From Acidobacteriota bacterium (lineage in GTDB: Bacteria > Acidobacteriota > Terriglobia > Terriglobales > Acidobacteriaceae): a stretch of 64,000 bases of DNA. The stretch lies in the NCBI GenBank assembly GCA_021781795.1, contig JAJXWA010000002.1, positions 124,001 through 188,000 of the forward strand. Reading direction: 5' to 3'. Of the stretch, positions 45,571-55,479 are shown piece by piece. Below the pieces are notes generated by a model. The model saw nothing but the letters and a program-made list of their open reading frames with translations, had not been told where the DNA came from and made no database searches. Numbering within the stretch: the first letter of the stretch is position 1; the number at the start of each line of letters is the position of its first letter. The position numbers were made by a program, and so were the translations under genes.

Positions 45571-46551
45571 TTAAGCGGATGCTGACGGCAGGGCGACCTG
45601 TACCAGCGGTTGAACGGGTGGAATTGCCTGAAGCGGATAACCAAGGCGCTTCCACTCGTCAAAGCCGCCTCGCAGCGGCCGCACGCGCTCAAAGCCGAGC
45701 TTGTGAAGAATCATCGCTGTCTTCGCAGCGGTGGCTTCATTCGGGCACGTGCAGTAGAGGACGATCTCCCGGTCGCGCGGAATCTCCTCCAGCCTGGACG
45801 CCAGCGCCTCAGGCATCAGATGCAGTGCGCCGGGTAGCGTATATGGCTCCGGAACGAGCTCCAGAGGATGCCGCAAGTCCACGATAAATACGCTCTCGCC
45901 GGCATCAAGCTGGCGCTTCAAATCCTCAGGCTCAAGCCTGGCATCCACTAACTTGCGCAGGAACGCTCGCCGGCGATACAGCCGCGCTGCGAAAAACGCG
46001 AAAATGCCAAGAATCAGGAGACCGCCGGAGAATCGCCCCACCCAGTTGAGGACCCCCGGATCGCGCTTCAGTGCGTCGCCAAACAACCATCCGCCAGCCA
46101 GCAGACCTCCAACCCAAAGGGCCGATCCCAGGCCGTCGAAGACAAGAAACTGCTCGACGCCCATTCCATTCTCACCCGCAACGGGAGGAGCCAGCGTCGC
46201 CAGCCCCGGCACAAACTTGGCGATGACGAGTGTCAAGGAGCGGCGACTGGCAAAGGAGTTCTGCGTTTGACGGACACAGATATCGGGCTCCAGCGAGAGC
46301 TTGCAGAGCAAGCGCAAGACATGATGACCGTAGCGCCTGCCGATGACAAACCACGCCGTATCCGCAATCAAACACGCCGCCAGTCCCGATGCGAATGCCA
46401 GGGGCAGGCTCAACTGATGCTGGGAGGCGAGCGCTCCGGCAGCCAGAAGCACCGGCACCGCAGGCAAGGGCAATCCGAACTGCTCCACTAGAACCCACAG
46501 AAAGAGCAGGAGATAACCGTAGGTCAGAAGGATATGTGTGGGCAGTTCCAT
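45571..46551 (-). CDS. DedA-family membrane protein fused to a rhodanese domain
   Basis: 326 residues. DedA/SNARE-associated domain with VEQFGLPLPAVPVLLAAG and the A-K-F-V-P-G-L region, about five TM helices to residue 192, then a cytosolic rhodanese domain at about 205-310 with the active-site loop Y-C-T-C-P-N-E-A-T. The first Cys is positioned as the sulfurtransferase nucleophile. DedA proteins act in lipid carrier recycling or drug resistance; the fusion suggests a thiol or sulfur input. Confidence 0.85.
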   Translation of the reverse strand: MELPTHILLTYGYLLLFLWVLVEQFGLPLPAVPVLLAAGALASQHQLSLPLAFASGLAACLIADTAWFVIGRRYGHHVLRLLCKLSLEPDICVRQTQNSFASRRSLTLVIAKFVPGLATLAPPVAGENGMGVEQFLVFDGLGSALWVGGLLAGGWLFGDALKRDPGVLNWVGRFSGGLLILGIFAFFAARLYRRRAFLRKLVDARLEPEDLKRQLDAGESVFIVDLRHPLELVPEPYTLPGALHLMPEALASRLEEIPRDREIVLYCTCPNEATAAKTAMILHKLGFERVRPLRGGFDEWKRLGYPLQAIPPVQPLVQVALPSASA

Positions 46552-46682
46552 GGGGACTCTAACGCTTTCTCGAGAAGTTAGACACCACTGAGGCGCGGAT
46601 GGACAAAATCGCAGACAGCGGTGTTCTCTTCATCGGATGTGCCAGATTGGAATTCGTTGCAGGAGCCACACGGAAAACTGAA

Positions 46683-46704
46683 GGCAGGAAGGCTCGAACC
46701 TGCC
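46683..46704 (-). terminator. Possible terminator of the transpeptidase gene
   Basis: GGCAGG/CCTGCC stem with a 10-base loop, followed on the minus strand by TTCAGTTTTCC. It lies 39 bases after the transpeptidase stop. Confidence 0.45.
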
Positions 46705-46742
46705 AGTGCTTCCATCTGAAAGGCTGCTGCGCAAATCCCTCG

Positions 46743-48020
46743 CTACTGGACTGCGGAGTCGGCGGCAGCTGGCGCTGCAGCCCGCGCGGACTGCTGGTCT
46801 TTGCCCGCGAAGTAGTTGTGATCCCATAGGTTCTTGTAGAACTCGCCAGTCAGCTCTGCAGCGCGCGGGCCGAAGGTCGGTCTTCCTCCTTCGAGGAAGA
46901 AGACTGTGACGAGATTTCCCATCGGGGTCTGCGAATAGGACGCAAACCAGCCGAACCGGGTGCCCTTGTCCGAACAAGTGCCCGTCTTTCCAAAGACCGG
47001 CAGCTCCTGGAAGTTGGCGCGCAGGCGGCGCGCGGTGCCATACTGCACGGCTCCGGCCATGCCATCTTCAAGGTCTGGGACGTACTTGGCGATGTTGAGG
47101 GACCGCTTGATTCTGGGCTGGAAGCCCGCGATTTCCTCGGGCGTGGTGGGGTGCTGGAGATAATAGAGCGTGCCGCCGTTGGCGATGGCCGCGACCAATG
47201 CTCCCAGTTGCAGTGGCGTCATCGATACACCCTGGCCAAAGCTGCACATACGACCTACTCCGCCCTCTGCCGCGGGAATTGGCTCGTCGGGATACACACC
47301 CAATTGCTCGCCATCCAGGTGGTAGCCGGCGAGCTCGCCCAGGCCAAACTGCGTTGCATAATGGCGAACGCGCTCAAAGCCTAACTCACGGCCAAGCTCT
47401 TCAAAATAGAGGTTGTTGCTGTGTGCGATGGCCTGGGTCATATTCATGCGAAAACCCTGCAACTGGACCATCGTGTCGCGCGTCACGATGCCCTCCGACA
47501 GCGCCGCAAGGGCTACCGAGAGCTTGATGGTGGAGCAGGGTTCAGCACCCGGCGAGAGGGCAAGCTTCTGATTGACCATGGCAAGGATGCGGCCGTTGGC
47601 CGGGTTGATCACAACGGCAGTGCCATTCATGTCACCGAGGGCGTCGATTGCCGCCTGCCGCACCATTGGATCTTCACCCGCGGTTACGTCTCCTTCGCCA
47701 ATTGGCGCATCTGTAAATGAACTCGCCGTGAACCTCTCGTAGTAGCGATGGCGGCGATGCAGGCTCACCGTGCGAGCCGTGCCCCCCGCATGTGAAGCGG
47801 TACTGCGTCTCGCCCGTGTGCGCGCTGCGGTCTGGGGGCCAGCAGGCTTGCGACTCGTCGCCCGCCGATGCGAATGGGCATGAGCACTAGCTGAAAGATG
47901 CTGACTTGCCTGTTTGGAGTGATGAAGAGTGTGCGGCGCATCCAGCGCGGCGGACGCGACCGGAACCATCGTCAGACAACCAAGGATGAGGCCCCAGGCC
48001 CGCACACCACAACGTTTCAT
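46743..48020 (-). CDS. Penicillin-binding transpeptidase-domain protein
   Basis: 425 residues. Signal peptide (to about residue 25), a basic His/Arg/Ala-rich linker (about 30-95), then a transpeptidase domain. Active-site motifs: C-S-T-I-K (SxxK), S-N-N (SxN) and K-T-G-T. It cross-links peptidoglycan. It lacks a full PBP dimerisation domain and could be a class-B-like or D,D-transpeptidase/BlaR-like enzyme. Last gene on the minus strand of the cluster, 309 bases downstream of ftsZ, with its own leader. Confidence 0.82.
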   Translation of the reverse strand: MKRCGVRAWGLILGCLTMVPVASAALDAPHTLHHSKQASQHLSASAHAHSHRRATSRKPAGPQTAARTRARRSTASHAGGTARTVSLHRRHRYYERFTASSFTDAPIGEGDVTAGEDPMVRQAAIDALGDMNGTAVVINPANGRILAMVNQKLALSPGAEPCSTIKLSVALAALSEGIVTRDTMVQLQGFRMNMTQAIAHSNNLYFEELGRELGFERVRHYATQFGLGELAGYHLDGEQLGVYPDEPIPAAEGGVGRMCSFGQGVSMTPLQLGALVAAIANGGTLYYLQHPTTPEEIAGFQPRIKRSLNIAKYVPDLEDGMAGAVQYGTARRLRANFQELPVFGKTGTCSDKGTRFGWFASYSQTPMGNLVTVFFLEGGRPTFGPRAAELTGEFYKNLWDHNYFAGKDQQSARAAAPAAADSAVQ

Positions 48021-48329
48021 TTAGTCAGTATCCTCTCCTCGGTCACCCTCTTACCCTGGGCCCAGATCATCCGATTGAACTTAAGTAACGCTTACTCTTT
48101 CGCTCGCTGCGCCATGCCTACACTACCCGCAGGGAATGCTAAACAGCCACTGCGTTGCCACAAACCCAAGATCCGCATGCACGACACTGTGAGTCATCGT
48201 TTACTCTTCTACAATATAGGAAAGACACAGTTCGCAGCGACAAAACCCTGCCCCCGTGCAAATTTTGGCACTTCCCCATCCGGCAGGACCGATTTACGCG
48301 CCAGCCGCGATGTATCTTTCCGCCATCAC
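48021..48329. other. Noncoding stretch between ftsZ and the transpeptidase gene
   Basis: 309 bases with no plausible ORF. It holds the transpeptidase leader (GAGGAG before its ATG). A TATATT-like -10 is on the minus strand near 48212-48217, with a weak TTGTCG 19 bases upstream. I see no clear terminator for ftsZ. Confidence 0.5.
48084..48096. promoter_or_regulatory. Inverted repeat in the transpeptidase leader
   Basis: AGTAA-CGC-TTACT, a perfect 5-bp inverted repeat, 63 bases upstream of the transpeptidase start. It may be an operator or chance. Confidence 0.3.
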
Positions 48330-49781
48330 TCAAAACTGCAGCCTGCGCATGAATGCAGGAACATCCAGGTCACGCTCCGAGTCCTCGGAAGGCTCGGTGA
48401 AGAGCGATGCGCCGGAAGTCTCCGGCTGCGTCGCAACGGATGCCACATTCACGACCGCGTCCACCAGGCCCTGCGCAAAATCGCGCGGCAACGGTACGTA
48501 GCTCGCGGCAGTGTCGATCTCCCTCGTCTGCGCGTGCGACCGCAAACCTCCATCGGCGAAGTGGATGGCAACGCTGTCTGCAGCATCTGCATCGACCGAC
48601 GCATCAAGGACTGTTTCACCGCTGGCGTGGGTCTCGTACTCGGTCGGGAATTCTTCCTCGCTCTGGAAACGCGGCAGCGCCGCCGCTGTCACTGCGGGTT
48701 CCGGCTCGCGCATCCAGTTCTCCGGAGCAACAACGGGCACGGAGATGACTGGCGCCTCTTCCACGTTCAACATGCGCGCACGGCGCTCTGGCATCTGGTC
48801 GCGGAAGCCGGTGGCAATGACGGTGATCTTCACTTCGTCGCCCATGCGCTCGTCCTGCACCGCGCCGAAGATGATGTTGGCATCTTCGTGCGCCGCCGAT
48901 TGAATGAGCGACGATGCCTCGTTCACCTCGGACAGCTTCAGCGAGCTTGAACCGGTGATATTGATGAGAATGCCCCGCGCTCCGTCAATCGCACCTGCCT
49001 CCAGCAACGGCGAAGCCATGGCGGCCTGCGCGGCTTCCGCGGCGCGATTCGCGCCCGACCGCACGGCTGTGCCCATCACGGCATGGCCCATGCCGGCCAT
49101 TGTCGTCTTCACATCGGCAAAGTCGCGGTTGATAATGCCCGGAATCGTAATGATGTCGCTGATGCCCTGCACGCCCTGTCGCAGCACATCGTCCGCGACA
49201 CGGAAGCTCTCAAAGAATCCCGCATCCTTGGCTACGGCGAGCAGCTTCTCATTCGGAATCACGATCATCGTATCGACGCTCTCAAGGAGTTCCTTGAGGC
49301 CTCGCTCGGCCTGCTGCAGGCGGCGCTTACCCTCGAAGGCAAACGGCCGTGTGATCACTGCCACGGTGAGGATACCCATCTCGCTGGCCAGCGAGGCAAT
49401 GACCGGCGCCGCGCCTGTGCCAGTTCCGCCGCCGAGACCAGCGGTTACGAACACCATGTCGGCGCCTTCGAGCGCTTCGATAATTTTTTCGGAATCTTCC
49501 AATGCAGCTCTGCGACCGACATCCGGATTTGCCCCGGCACCGAGACCGGACGTGAGACGCACACCGAGCTGTAACTTGACTGGAGCCTGGGACAGCTTGA
49601 GCGCCTGAACGTCGGTATTGGCAGCGATGAATTCCACGCCTTCCAATCCAGCCTGAATCATGCGGTTGACTGCATTTCCGCCACCACCGCCAACTCCAAT
49701 TACCTTGATCCGCGCACCGCGCGGGCTCTCGTCGTGAAATTGAATTCGCATCTCGCCTGCCTGGTTTGTTTGCTGTTCCAT
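48330..49781 (-). CDS. ftsZ: Cell division GTPase FtsZ
   Basis: About 483 residues. Tubulin signature [11 protein letters not shown]-terminal [14 protein letters not shown], and T7 loop region F-A-D-V-K-T-T-M. An unusually long C-terminal linker (about 150 residues, acidic) precedes the conserved tail D-V-P-A-F-M-R-R that binds FtsA and others. The Z-ring scaffold. The ATG at 49781 is preferred; the ORF continues 25 codons upstream. Confidence 0.96.
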   Translation of the reverse strand: MEQQTNQAGEMRIQFHDESPRGARIKVIGVGGGGGNAVNRMIQAGLEGVEFIAANTDVQALKLSQAPVKLQLGVRLTSGLGAGANPDVGRRAALEDSEKIIEALEGADMVFVTAGLGGGTGTGAAPVIASLASEMGILTVAVITRPFAFEGKRRLQQAERGLKELLESVDTMIVIPNEKLLAVAKDAGFFESFRVADDVLRQGVQGISDIITIPGIINRDFADVKTTMAGMGHAVMGTAVRSGANRAAEAAQAAMASPLLEAGAIDGARGILINITGSSSLKLSEVNEASSLIQSAAHEDANIIFGAVQDERMGDEVKITVIATGFRDQMPERRARMLNVEEAPVISVPVVAPENWMREPEPAVTAAALPRFQSEEEFPTEYETHASGETVLDASVDADAADSVAIHFADGGLRSHAQTREIDTAASYVPLPRDFAQGLVDAVVNVASVATQPETSGASLFTEPSEDSERDLDVPAFMRRLQF

Positions 49782-49809
49782 ACGACGTGAGCCTCCTTCA
49801 GAACTATGG

Positions 49810-51018
49810 TTAAAAGCTTGCAGCAAAGAGCGCGCGTAATTTCGTGCGCAGCGCATTGCTTTCCGCGGCGCGAGTCACACGCGTGCGGTGCGCATATAGG
49901 ATCATTCCAATCAGCACGGCGAAGGCCGGATTGGCCAGCTCACCTGGCATGCCCGAAAGCCGCACCGGCATTCCCGTTCTGGCGGGCACCCGCAGCTGGC
50001 TCTCCGTTACATCGAGCATTCCGGGCAACGCCGAGCCGCCGCCCGTGAGTACGCAACCGGCACCAAGCGCATCCATCACGCCGCCATGCCGCAGACTCTC
50101 TTTGACAAAATGCATCAGCTCCCGCGCGCGCGGCTCCAGAATCTCTGCGATCGTGCGCAGCGCTAGACGTCTGGGCTGCGGGTTGGCAATATCAATCTCG
50201 GCTTCCTGCGGAACCGCGGTGACAACAGCATGACCGAACTGGCGTTTCAGGTCCTCTGCCTGCGCAACGGACATCTGCAGGCCAACTGCGAGGTCATTCG
50301 TAAAGTGAGCGCCGCCTACCGGAATGGACCCCGTGTGCGCCACGGCTCCTTCAAAAAAGACGATCAAGTCACTGGAGTGTGCGCCTATGTCGAGCAGACA
50401 CACTCCAAGCTCACGCTCATCGGAGGAAAGCGTCGACTCAGCAGCTGCAATCGACTCCAGTACGGCCTCGGTCACTTCGAGTCCCGCGCGATTGGCGCAG
50501 GTAACTGTGCTCTGCAAGGCGCTGCCGGAGCAGGTGGCGATGTGCAAATCCACTTCCAAACGCGCTCCCACCATCCCGATGGGATCGAAGATGCCCGGCT
50601 GATCATCGAGAATGAACTGGCGCGGCAGCAGATGCAGAATCTCCCGGTCGGGCGGTCGCTCGACAGCTCTTGCCCTGTCAATCGCGGCGCGCACGTCGTC
50701 GCGCGAAATCTCGCGCATGCGGCTGCCCAGGTCAAGGCCCCCATTCGTATTCACTCCGCGAATGTGCGGCCCGCCCACGCCCACTGCGCAAGCCTCGATA
50801 TTCGTGCGCGCTGTTCTCTCGGTGGAATCCACTGCGGCCTTCACCGTCTTGGCAGCTTCCTTCAGTTCCGAGATGAGTCCCTTGCGCATGCCGGCCGAAG
50901 CCACAATGCCATGGCCGCGGTAACGCAGCGCGCCTTCGTTCAGATCCGCGGCGAGCATCCGGGTCCAGGCGCTGCCGGCATCCAGCACGACAATAAGATT
51001 GTCTGGCTTCTGGCTCAT
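49810..51018 (-). CDS. ftsA: Cell division protein FtsA
   Basis: 402 residues of the actin fold. [16 protein letters not shown] is the phosphate 1 loop, [14 protein letters not shown] the phosphate 2 loop, and [12 protein letters not shown] the adenosine motif; the SHS2-type 1C domain is present ([14 protein letters not shown]). The C-terminal amphipathic helix ([13 protein letters not shown]) targets the membrane. It links FtsZ to the membrane. Located 10 bases after ftsQ. Confidence 0.95.
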   Translation of the reverse strand: MSQKPDNLIVVLDAGSAWTRMLAADLNEGALRYRGHGIVASAGMRKGLISELKEAAKTVKAAVDSTERTARTNIEACAVGVGGPHIRGVNTNGGLDLGSRMREISRDDVRAAIDRARAVERPPDREILHLLPRQFILDDQPGIFDPIGMVGARLEVDLHIATCSGSALQSTVTCANRAGLEVTEAVLESIAAAESTLSSDERELGVCLLDIGAHSSDLIVFFEGAVAHTGSIPVGGAHFTNDLAVGLQMSVAQAEDLKRQFGHAVVTAVPQEAEIDIANPQPRRLALRTIAEILEPRARELMHFVKESLRHGGVMDALGAGCVLTGGGSALPGMLDVTESQLRVPARTGMPVRLSGMPGELANPAFAVLIGMILYAHRTRVTRAAESNALRTKLRALFAASF

Positions 51019-51028
51019 CGTTCGGGCC

Positions 51029-52411
51029 TCACTGTCCCTGCTCTGCGAGTTTGACTTTTGGCTTCATCTGCGCCTGGGGCTTGCTGTTCGCGTCCGCCGC
51101 ATGCTTCTGCAAGGCGTGCCGCTGCGCTCTCAGTGCTCGCTGTCTCGCCGCCGCGCGCTCTATTTGCTCCTCGCTCGGCCGGGCTGGCTTCTTCCTCGCG
51201 ACTAGGCGGGGCTTCCGGAAATCGTGCTTAGGCGTCGCCGCCATGCTCCTATGGCTCTTGACGACCAGATGAGAGCGACTCGCGGGTGGATTGACCTTCG
51301 CAGCAGCCATAGAGCTCGTACTGTTTCCTGCGGTCTGCTTGTGAGTTGCATCGGATTGCTTGGCGGGCACAGCAGGAGACGGAGCGGGCTTGCTCGCCGA
51401 GTCTGCCGGATTCATCGTATGAGTCGACGAAGCTGCGTCCGCCCCAGGATCCATCTCCAGCACAACTTGCTGATCGTAGCGAAGGTCTACCGCTGAGAGA
51501 TGCGGATACTGCTGTCTCCACTCGGCGATGTGAGCCTTGTATCGCTGATACCGTTCCAGAAAATGGTCCTCTCCAAAGTGCGCCAGAATGTCGCTTCCCT
51601 GCTCCGGCATTACGACGCGCGCATCTTCAGGATCGGTGAGGTCAATCTCTGAGATCTGATCCGAATCGTGCTGGCCATTGGCGTCGAGGTCACTCATCAA
51701 CCGCAGATAAAGCGCCAGGCGCGCTTTGCGCGAGGACAGCGGGTCGCGCGCATCAATCCCCGTCAGTACTGGAAAGGAATAATGATGTTGCGCTATCGCC
51801 GCAGCTGGCATATCCAGGAGCACGCCGTTGGCGTCCACGAGACCAATCTTTCCCGCCTGGCGCACGAAGGCGACGGGCTTGCGCTCGACGATCGAAACCT
51901 GAATTCGATCCGGGAGCAGGCGCATCACAGTTGCCCGTTCCACCCATGGAATCTGCTCGATCTGAGTGCGGCGCTCGCTCAGGGGTACAAAGAAAATATT
52001 GCGCCCCATATCCCCACCAAAAATTGCTAACAGGTCGCCGCGGGTGACCTGCCCGATGCCGGTCACTTGCAGGTTGTCTGCGCCTGCGATTCGAAAGCGG
52101 GCGTCATGGTCGAGGTAGTGACGCACCGCCTGGACGGCGAATCCGGTAGCGGCCAGCAAGGAGATGAATACAACACCTGCAAGAACCCGGCCCGTAATAC
52201 CGGTCGGCTTCCACCACGGCCGGCCTTGCGGCCGAGACGCTTTGCGCGAAGAACCGTCATCGTCGTCGATGTCGTCCATGGCGACCGGCATACCCGGCAG
52301 GTTCCTGCGCGAAGAGGACACGGGTTCCTGCACGCGCCGGAAGCGAGGTTCCATGGGCGCGTCGTCTTCCCACGCAAGGGGCCGAGTCTGATGGATGCCG
52401 TGTTTAGCCAC
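51029..52411 (-). CDS. ftsQ: Cell division protein FtsQ with a long basic C-terminal tail
   Basis: 460 residues. A cytosolic N-terminus of about 70 residues, one TM helix (about 72-93), a POTRA domain (FRIAGADNLQVTGIGQVTRGDLLAIFG), then the FtsQ beta domain with the I-P-W-V-E-R-A and L-P-D-R-I-Q-V motifs. About 120 residues of Ala/Ser/Lys-rich low complexity follow the beta domain. FtsQ joins FtsB and FtsL in the divisome. The tail is unusual compared with typical proteins (about 270 residues). Confidence 0.88.
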   Translation of the reverse strand: MAKHGIHQTRPLAWEDDAPMEPRFRRVQEPVSSSRRNLPGMPVAMDDIDDDDGSSRKASRPQGRPWWKPTGITGRVLAGVVFISLLAATGFAVQAVRHYLDHDARFRIAGADNLQVTGIGQVTRGDLLAIFGGDMGRNIFFVPLSERRTQIEQIPWVERATVMRLLPDRIQVSIVERKPVAFVRQAGKIGLVDANGVLLDMPAAAIAQHHYSFPVLTGIDARDPLSSRKARLALYLRLMSDLDANGQHDSDQISEIDLTDPEDARVVMPEQGSDILAHFGEDHFLERYQRYKAHIAEWRQQYPHLSAVDLRYDQQVVLEMDPGADAASSTHTMNPADSASKPAPSPAVPAKQSDATHKQTAGNSTSSMAAAKVNPPASRSHLVVKSHRSMAATPKHDFRKPRLVARKKPARPSEEQIERAAARQRALRAQRHALQKHAADANSKPQAQMKPKVKLAEQGQ

Positions 52412-52568
52412 GCCTTAGCAGGGTCGTGAGAATCGCCAGACTCAACTATAGCCCGCTGGAAAGCGGACTCGGGCCACGGCAAATCGCAGGGGAATCCGCA
52501 GCGTAACGGGGCAGACGGCAGCGGCTCAGATGAATTCGGGATTCTGGTACTCGCATGCGGGGCAATGC

Positions 52569-54005
52569 TCAGGCCCACTCCAGCGTCAGCACGGACTCGG
52601 CCGGAAGGTCCACATCCAGCGCCTGCGAACCCTGCACTAGTTGCACAAGTGTCTCTGCTCCGCGGTTGGCAAGCACGACGACAAAGCTGCCGCCGGGATT
52701 GCGGAATCCCGCGTGCGTCACTTCGCTTCCCTTGCCCGTACCGCCCACGCCATCCGTCGCGAAGACCTTCGCTCCGCGGCGAACATGCCGCGCAAAGTGA
52801 GCAAACGCCCAGTATTGCCCGCTGTAGCGAATCTTGTGCGTCTTGCTGTCGATCGTGACCACTCCGCCACAACTGAAAGGCCCGACATTCGGCCGGCCCT
52901 GCTCATCAAGTGCAAGGTTCCACGAAGTAATTGACCGAGCCCAATTGCCCACGATGCCGTTAAAAGTGTCAGCCCATTTGGCCCAGTCGGTCGCATAATC
53001 GGGCTGATTGATATCGGGTCCGCCCTCGGTCCAGTAGGCGCTCTTCTGCGGAAAGGCATCATGCACGCGCGTCATCGCAGAGGGTTCGCCCACGTAGCCA
53101 TGCCAGGCAATCCCGTCGATGTACTCATACGCGCCCGCATCGCTTAGCTCGTCGATGGCGCGGCCCCACAGGTTGTAGTTGTGATCGAGCACCCATATCT
53201 TCGTCGGCGCACCTGCCTTGCGCAGCGCTGGCCCCAGATAGCTCTTCACAAACTCAATCTCCTGTTCCTGCGACCAGAGACAGGCCGGCATGCGGCCTTC
53301 CTGCTCCGCATCGGTCTCGTTCTGCACAGTGACGGCATCGATCGGCACACCCTGCGCCTTGTACTCCTCAAGAAAGCGAAGGAAGTAGCGCGTATACGCG
53401 GGAAAGCTCAGCTTGCGCATCGCCCCGCCCAGCATCGAGTTGTTCGGCTTCATCCATCCGGGCGGGCTCCACGGCGATGAAAATAGGAAAAGATCGGGAT
53501 TCACCTTCCGGGCCTCGCGCAGCATGGGAAGAATGTAGGCTTTGTCATGCTCGATCGAAAAGCGCCGCATCTCCGGGTCCGGCTCAGGGCCGTCATCGAA
53601 GCTGTAGACGGTGCGTGAGTAGTCGCTGGCCCCAATGCATGTCCGGCACACATTCAATCCCATCGCATCCGGCGCGAAGAGGTCTTGCATCAGCGGTGCG
53701 CGCTCCGACTCGGTGAGCTGGCTCAGAACAAAGCAGGATGCATCCGTCATCGCTGCCCCAAATCCGAGCATCTCCTGCCTGATGGTCGCGGGATCGAGCA
53801 GGATGGCATTCGCCGCGACTTGCTGCACAGGCTTCCATCCCAAAGGCTCTGAGGGGGCGTGGCGCCTGTCGCGGAATGTGGTCCAGACCTTGACGGGACT
53901 AGCCATAGTCGATTCTCCCCGGGCAGGCAAACCACCGGGCAGGATTGCAGCCGCCCCTGCGGCAGAGACGGAAGACAAAAACTCGCGGCGCGTGCTCCTT
54001 GCCAT
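52569..54005 (-). CDS. Tat-exported glycoside hydrolase family 30 (glucosylceramidase-like) inside the dcw cluster
   Basis: About 478 residues. Tat signal R-S-T-R-R-E-F-L-S-S-V (twin arginine) and an Ala-rich core. The GH30 TIM barrel has acid/base Glu in V-Q-N-E-T and nucleophile Glu in Y-W-T-E-G-G; the side beta domain ends the protein. GH30 enzymes include glucosylceramidases, beta-1,6-glucanases and xylanases, so the substrate is open. GAGG precedes the ATG by 6 bases. It separates murC from ftsQ where murB or ddl usually lies; no murB/ddl is present in this window. Confidence 0.85.
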   Translation of the reverse strand: MARSTRREFLSSVSAAGAAAILPGGLPARGESTMASPVKVWTTFRDRRHAPSEPLGWKPVQQVAANAILLDPATIRQEMLGFGAAMTDASCFVLSQLTESERAPLMQDLFAPDAMGLNVCRTCIGASDYSRTVYSFDDGPEPDPEMRRFSIEHDKAYILPMLREARKVNPDLFLFSSPWSPPGWMKPNNSMLGGAMRKLSFPAYTRYFLRFLEEYKAQGVPIDAVTVQNETDAEQEGRMPACLWSQEQEIEFVKSYLGPALRKAGAPTKIWVLDHNYNLWGRAIDELSDAGAYEYIDGIAWHGYVGEPSAMTRVHDAFPQKSAYWTEGGPDINQPDYATDWAKWADTFNGIVGNWARSITSWNLALDEQGRPNVGPFSCGGVVTIDSKTHKIRYSGQYWAFAHFARHVRRGAKVFATDGVGGTGKGSEVTHAGFRNPGGSFVVVLANRGAETLVQLVQGSQALDVDLPAESVLTLEWA

Positions 54006-54111
54006 ACTCACCTCGCAAACAGTGAAACTCAGCGACGGCAGGATGATAGCAGCGCCGGCTGATGAAGTAAAAGGTTTCAGTAGAAGGATAGCTGGATGAA
54101 TCCGCGATGGT

Positions 54112-55479
54112 TCAGAGGCCTTCCAGTGCGGCAAGAATCTGTGGGGCAAGCTGGCTCACGCTGCCGGCGCCAAGGGTGAGGATCAGATCGCCTTCCGCGG
54201 CCTGCGCCCGAACCTCTGCCACCGCGGTGGGAAAATCCGGAGCGAACCGCACACGCGGGCCCGCAATCCGCTGCACGAGGACCTCTGCTGTAACGGCCGG
54301 GATAGGTGCTTCGCTGGCTGCGTAAATGGGAAGCACAACGACGGAATCGGCATCTTGAAACGCAGTGGCGAACTCCTCCATCAGGTCGCGGGTGCGCGAG
54401 TAGCGATGCGGCTGAAACACGACGTGAATCCTGCCCTGCGTGCACTCTCGCGCGGCAGCGAGCGTGGCGCGAATCTCAGTGGGATGATGGCCGTAGTCAT
54501 CGACCACGCTCACTCCGCGCACCTGACCGCGCTGCTGGAAGCGCCGATCCACGCCGCGAAAGAGCCTGAGACCCTCGGCGATCCTATCCGAGGGGACTTC
54601 GAGTTGATGGGCAATGGCAACCGCGGCAGTGGCATTTAGCACATTGTGATGACCGGGCACATGCAGCTCAAATGGACCGAGCGCACCCGTTGCAGTAGAA
54701 ACCATAAACCGCGAAAAACACCCCGGCTGAGACTCAAGCATCTCCAACTGATAGTCGGCATGCGAAGAAGTGCCATACGTAAAGACGCGCCGCCGCACCC
54801 GCGAAAGAATCGAAGCAAGCTGCGGGTTGTCGATGCAGGCCGTCACCGCTCCGTAGAACGGTACCTTGTCCATGAATGCAAGAAAGGAGGCCTCCACATC
54901 TTCCATGTCGCGATAGCAGTCCATATGCTCGCGGTCCAGATTGGTCACAACGGCGAGGATGGGAGACAGCTTCAGAAAGGACCGGTCGCTTTCATCCGCT
55001 TCGGCCACGAGATACTGTGTTGTACCGAGGCGCGCATTGGAGCCAAGCGCATCCACCCGGCCGCCCACAACAACCGTAGGATCGAGTCCACCCGCTGAGA
55101 GTACCGCCGCCACCATAGAGGTCGTGGTTGTCTTTCCGTGCATGCCGGCAACGGCGATGCCATATTTCAGCCGCATCAGTTCTGCAAGCATCTCGGCACG
55201 CTGGATGACGGGAATTTTTCGCGCCTGGGCTTCGAGCACCTCAGGATTGTTCGCCTGCACAGCGGAGCTGATGACGACCACAGTCGCCCCAACCACATGG
55301 GCCGCGTCGTGCCCTTCGTAGACCGTGGCTCCGAGCTGCGTCAGCCGGTCCGTCACCGCGCTCCGCCGCAGGTCCGAACCAGACACCTTCATCCCAAGCG
55401 TCAGTAGAATCTCGGCAATACCGCTCATGCCGATTCCACCAATCCCGATGAAATGCGCGTGCTGGGAGGTGGCAAACAT
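54112..55479 (-). CDS. murC: UDP-N-acetylmuramate-L-alanine ligase MurC
   Basis: About 455 residues. N-terminal HFIGIGGIGMSGIAEI (UDP binding), the ATP loop G-M-H-G-K-T-T-T-T, and D-D-Y-G-H-H-P-T-E. Adds L-alanine to UDP-MurNAc. The start at 55479 (MFATSQHAHF) lacks a good Shine-Dalgarno; TTG at 55497 or GTG at 55494 has GGGGGT 7-10 bases upstream and may be used. Confidence 0.94.
   Translation of the reverse strand: MFATSQHAHFIGIGGIGMSGIAEILLTLGMKVSGSDLRRSAVTDRLTQLGATVYEGHDAAHVVGATVVVISSAVQANNPEVLEAQARKIPVIQRAEMLAELMRLKYGIAVAGMHGKTTTTSMVAAVLSAGGLDPTVVVGGRVDALGSNARLGTTQYLVAEADESDRSFLKLSPILAVVTNLDREHMDCYRDMEDVEASFLAFMDKVPFYGAVTACIDNPQLASILSRVRRRVFTYGTSSHADYQLEMLESQPGCFSRFMVSTATGALGPFELHVPGHHNVLNATAAVAIAHQLEVPSDRIAEGLRLFRGVDRRFQQRGQVRGVSVVDDYGHHPTEIRATLAAARECTQGRIHVVFQPHRYSRTRDLMEEFATAFQDADSVVVLPIYAASEAPIPAVTAEVLVQRIAGPRVRFAPDFPTAVAEVRAQAAEGDLILTLGAGSVSQLAPQILAALEGL

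Noticed and set aside
46671-46735. tRNA-like sequence (GGTTCGAGC with flanking GGCAGG/CCTGCC)
   Set aside because: The arm resembles a T-arm, but the 5-bp stem does not pair correctly and no acceptor, D or anticodon arms are found; interpreted as a terminator hairpin.
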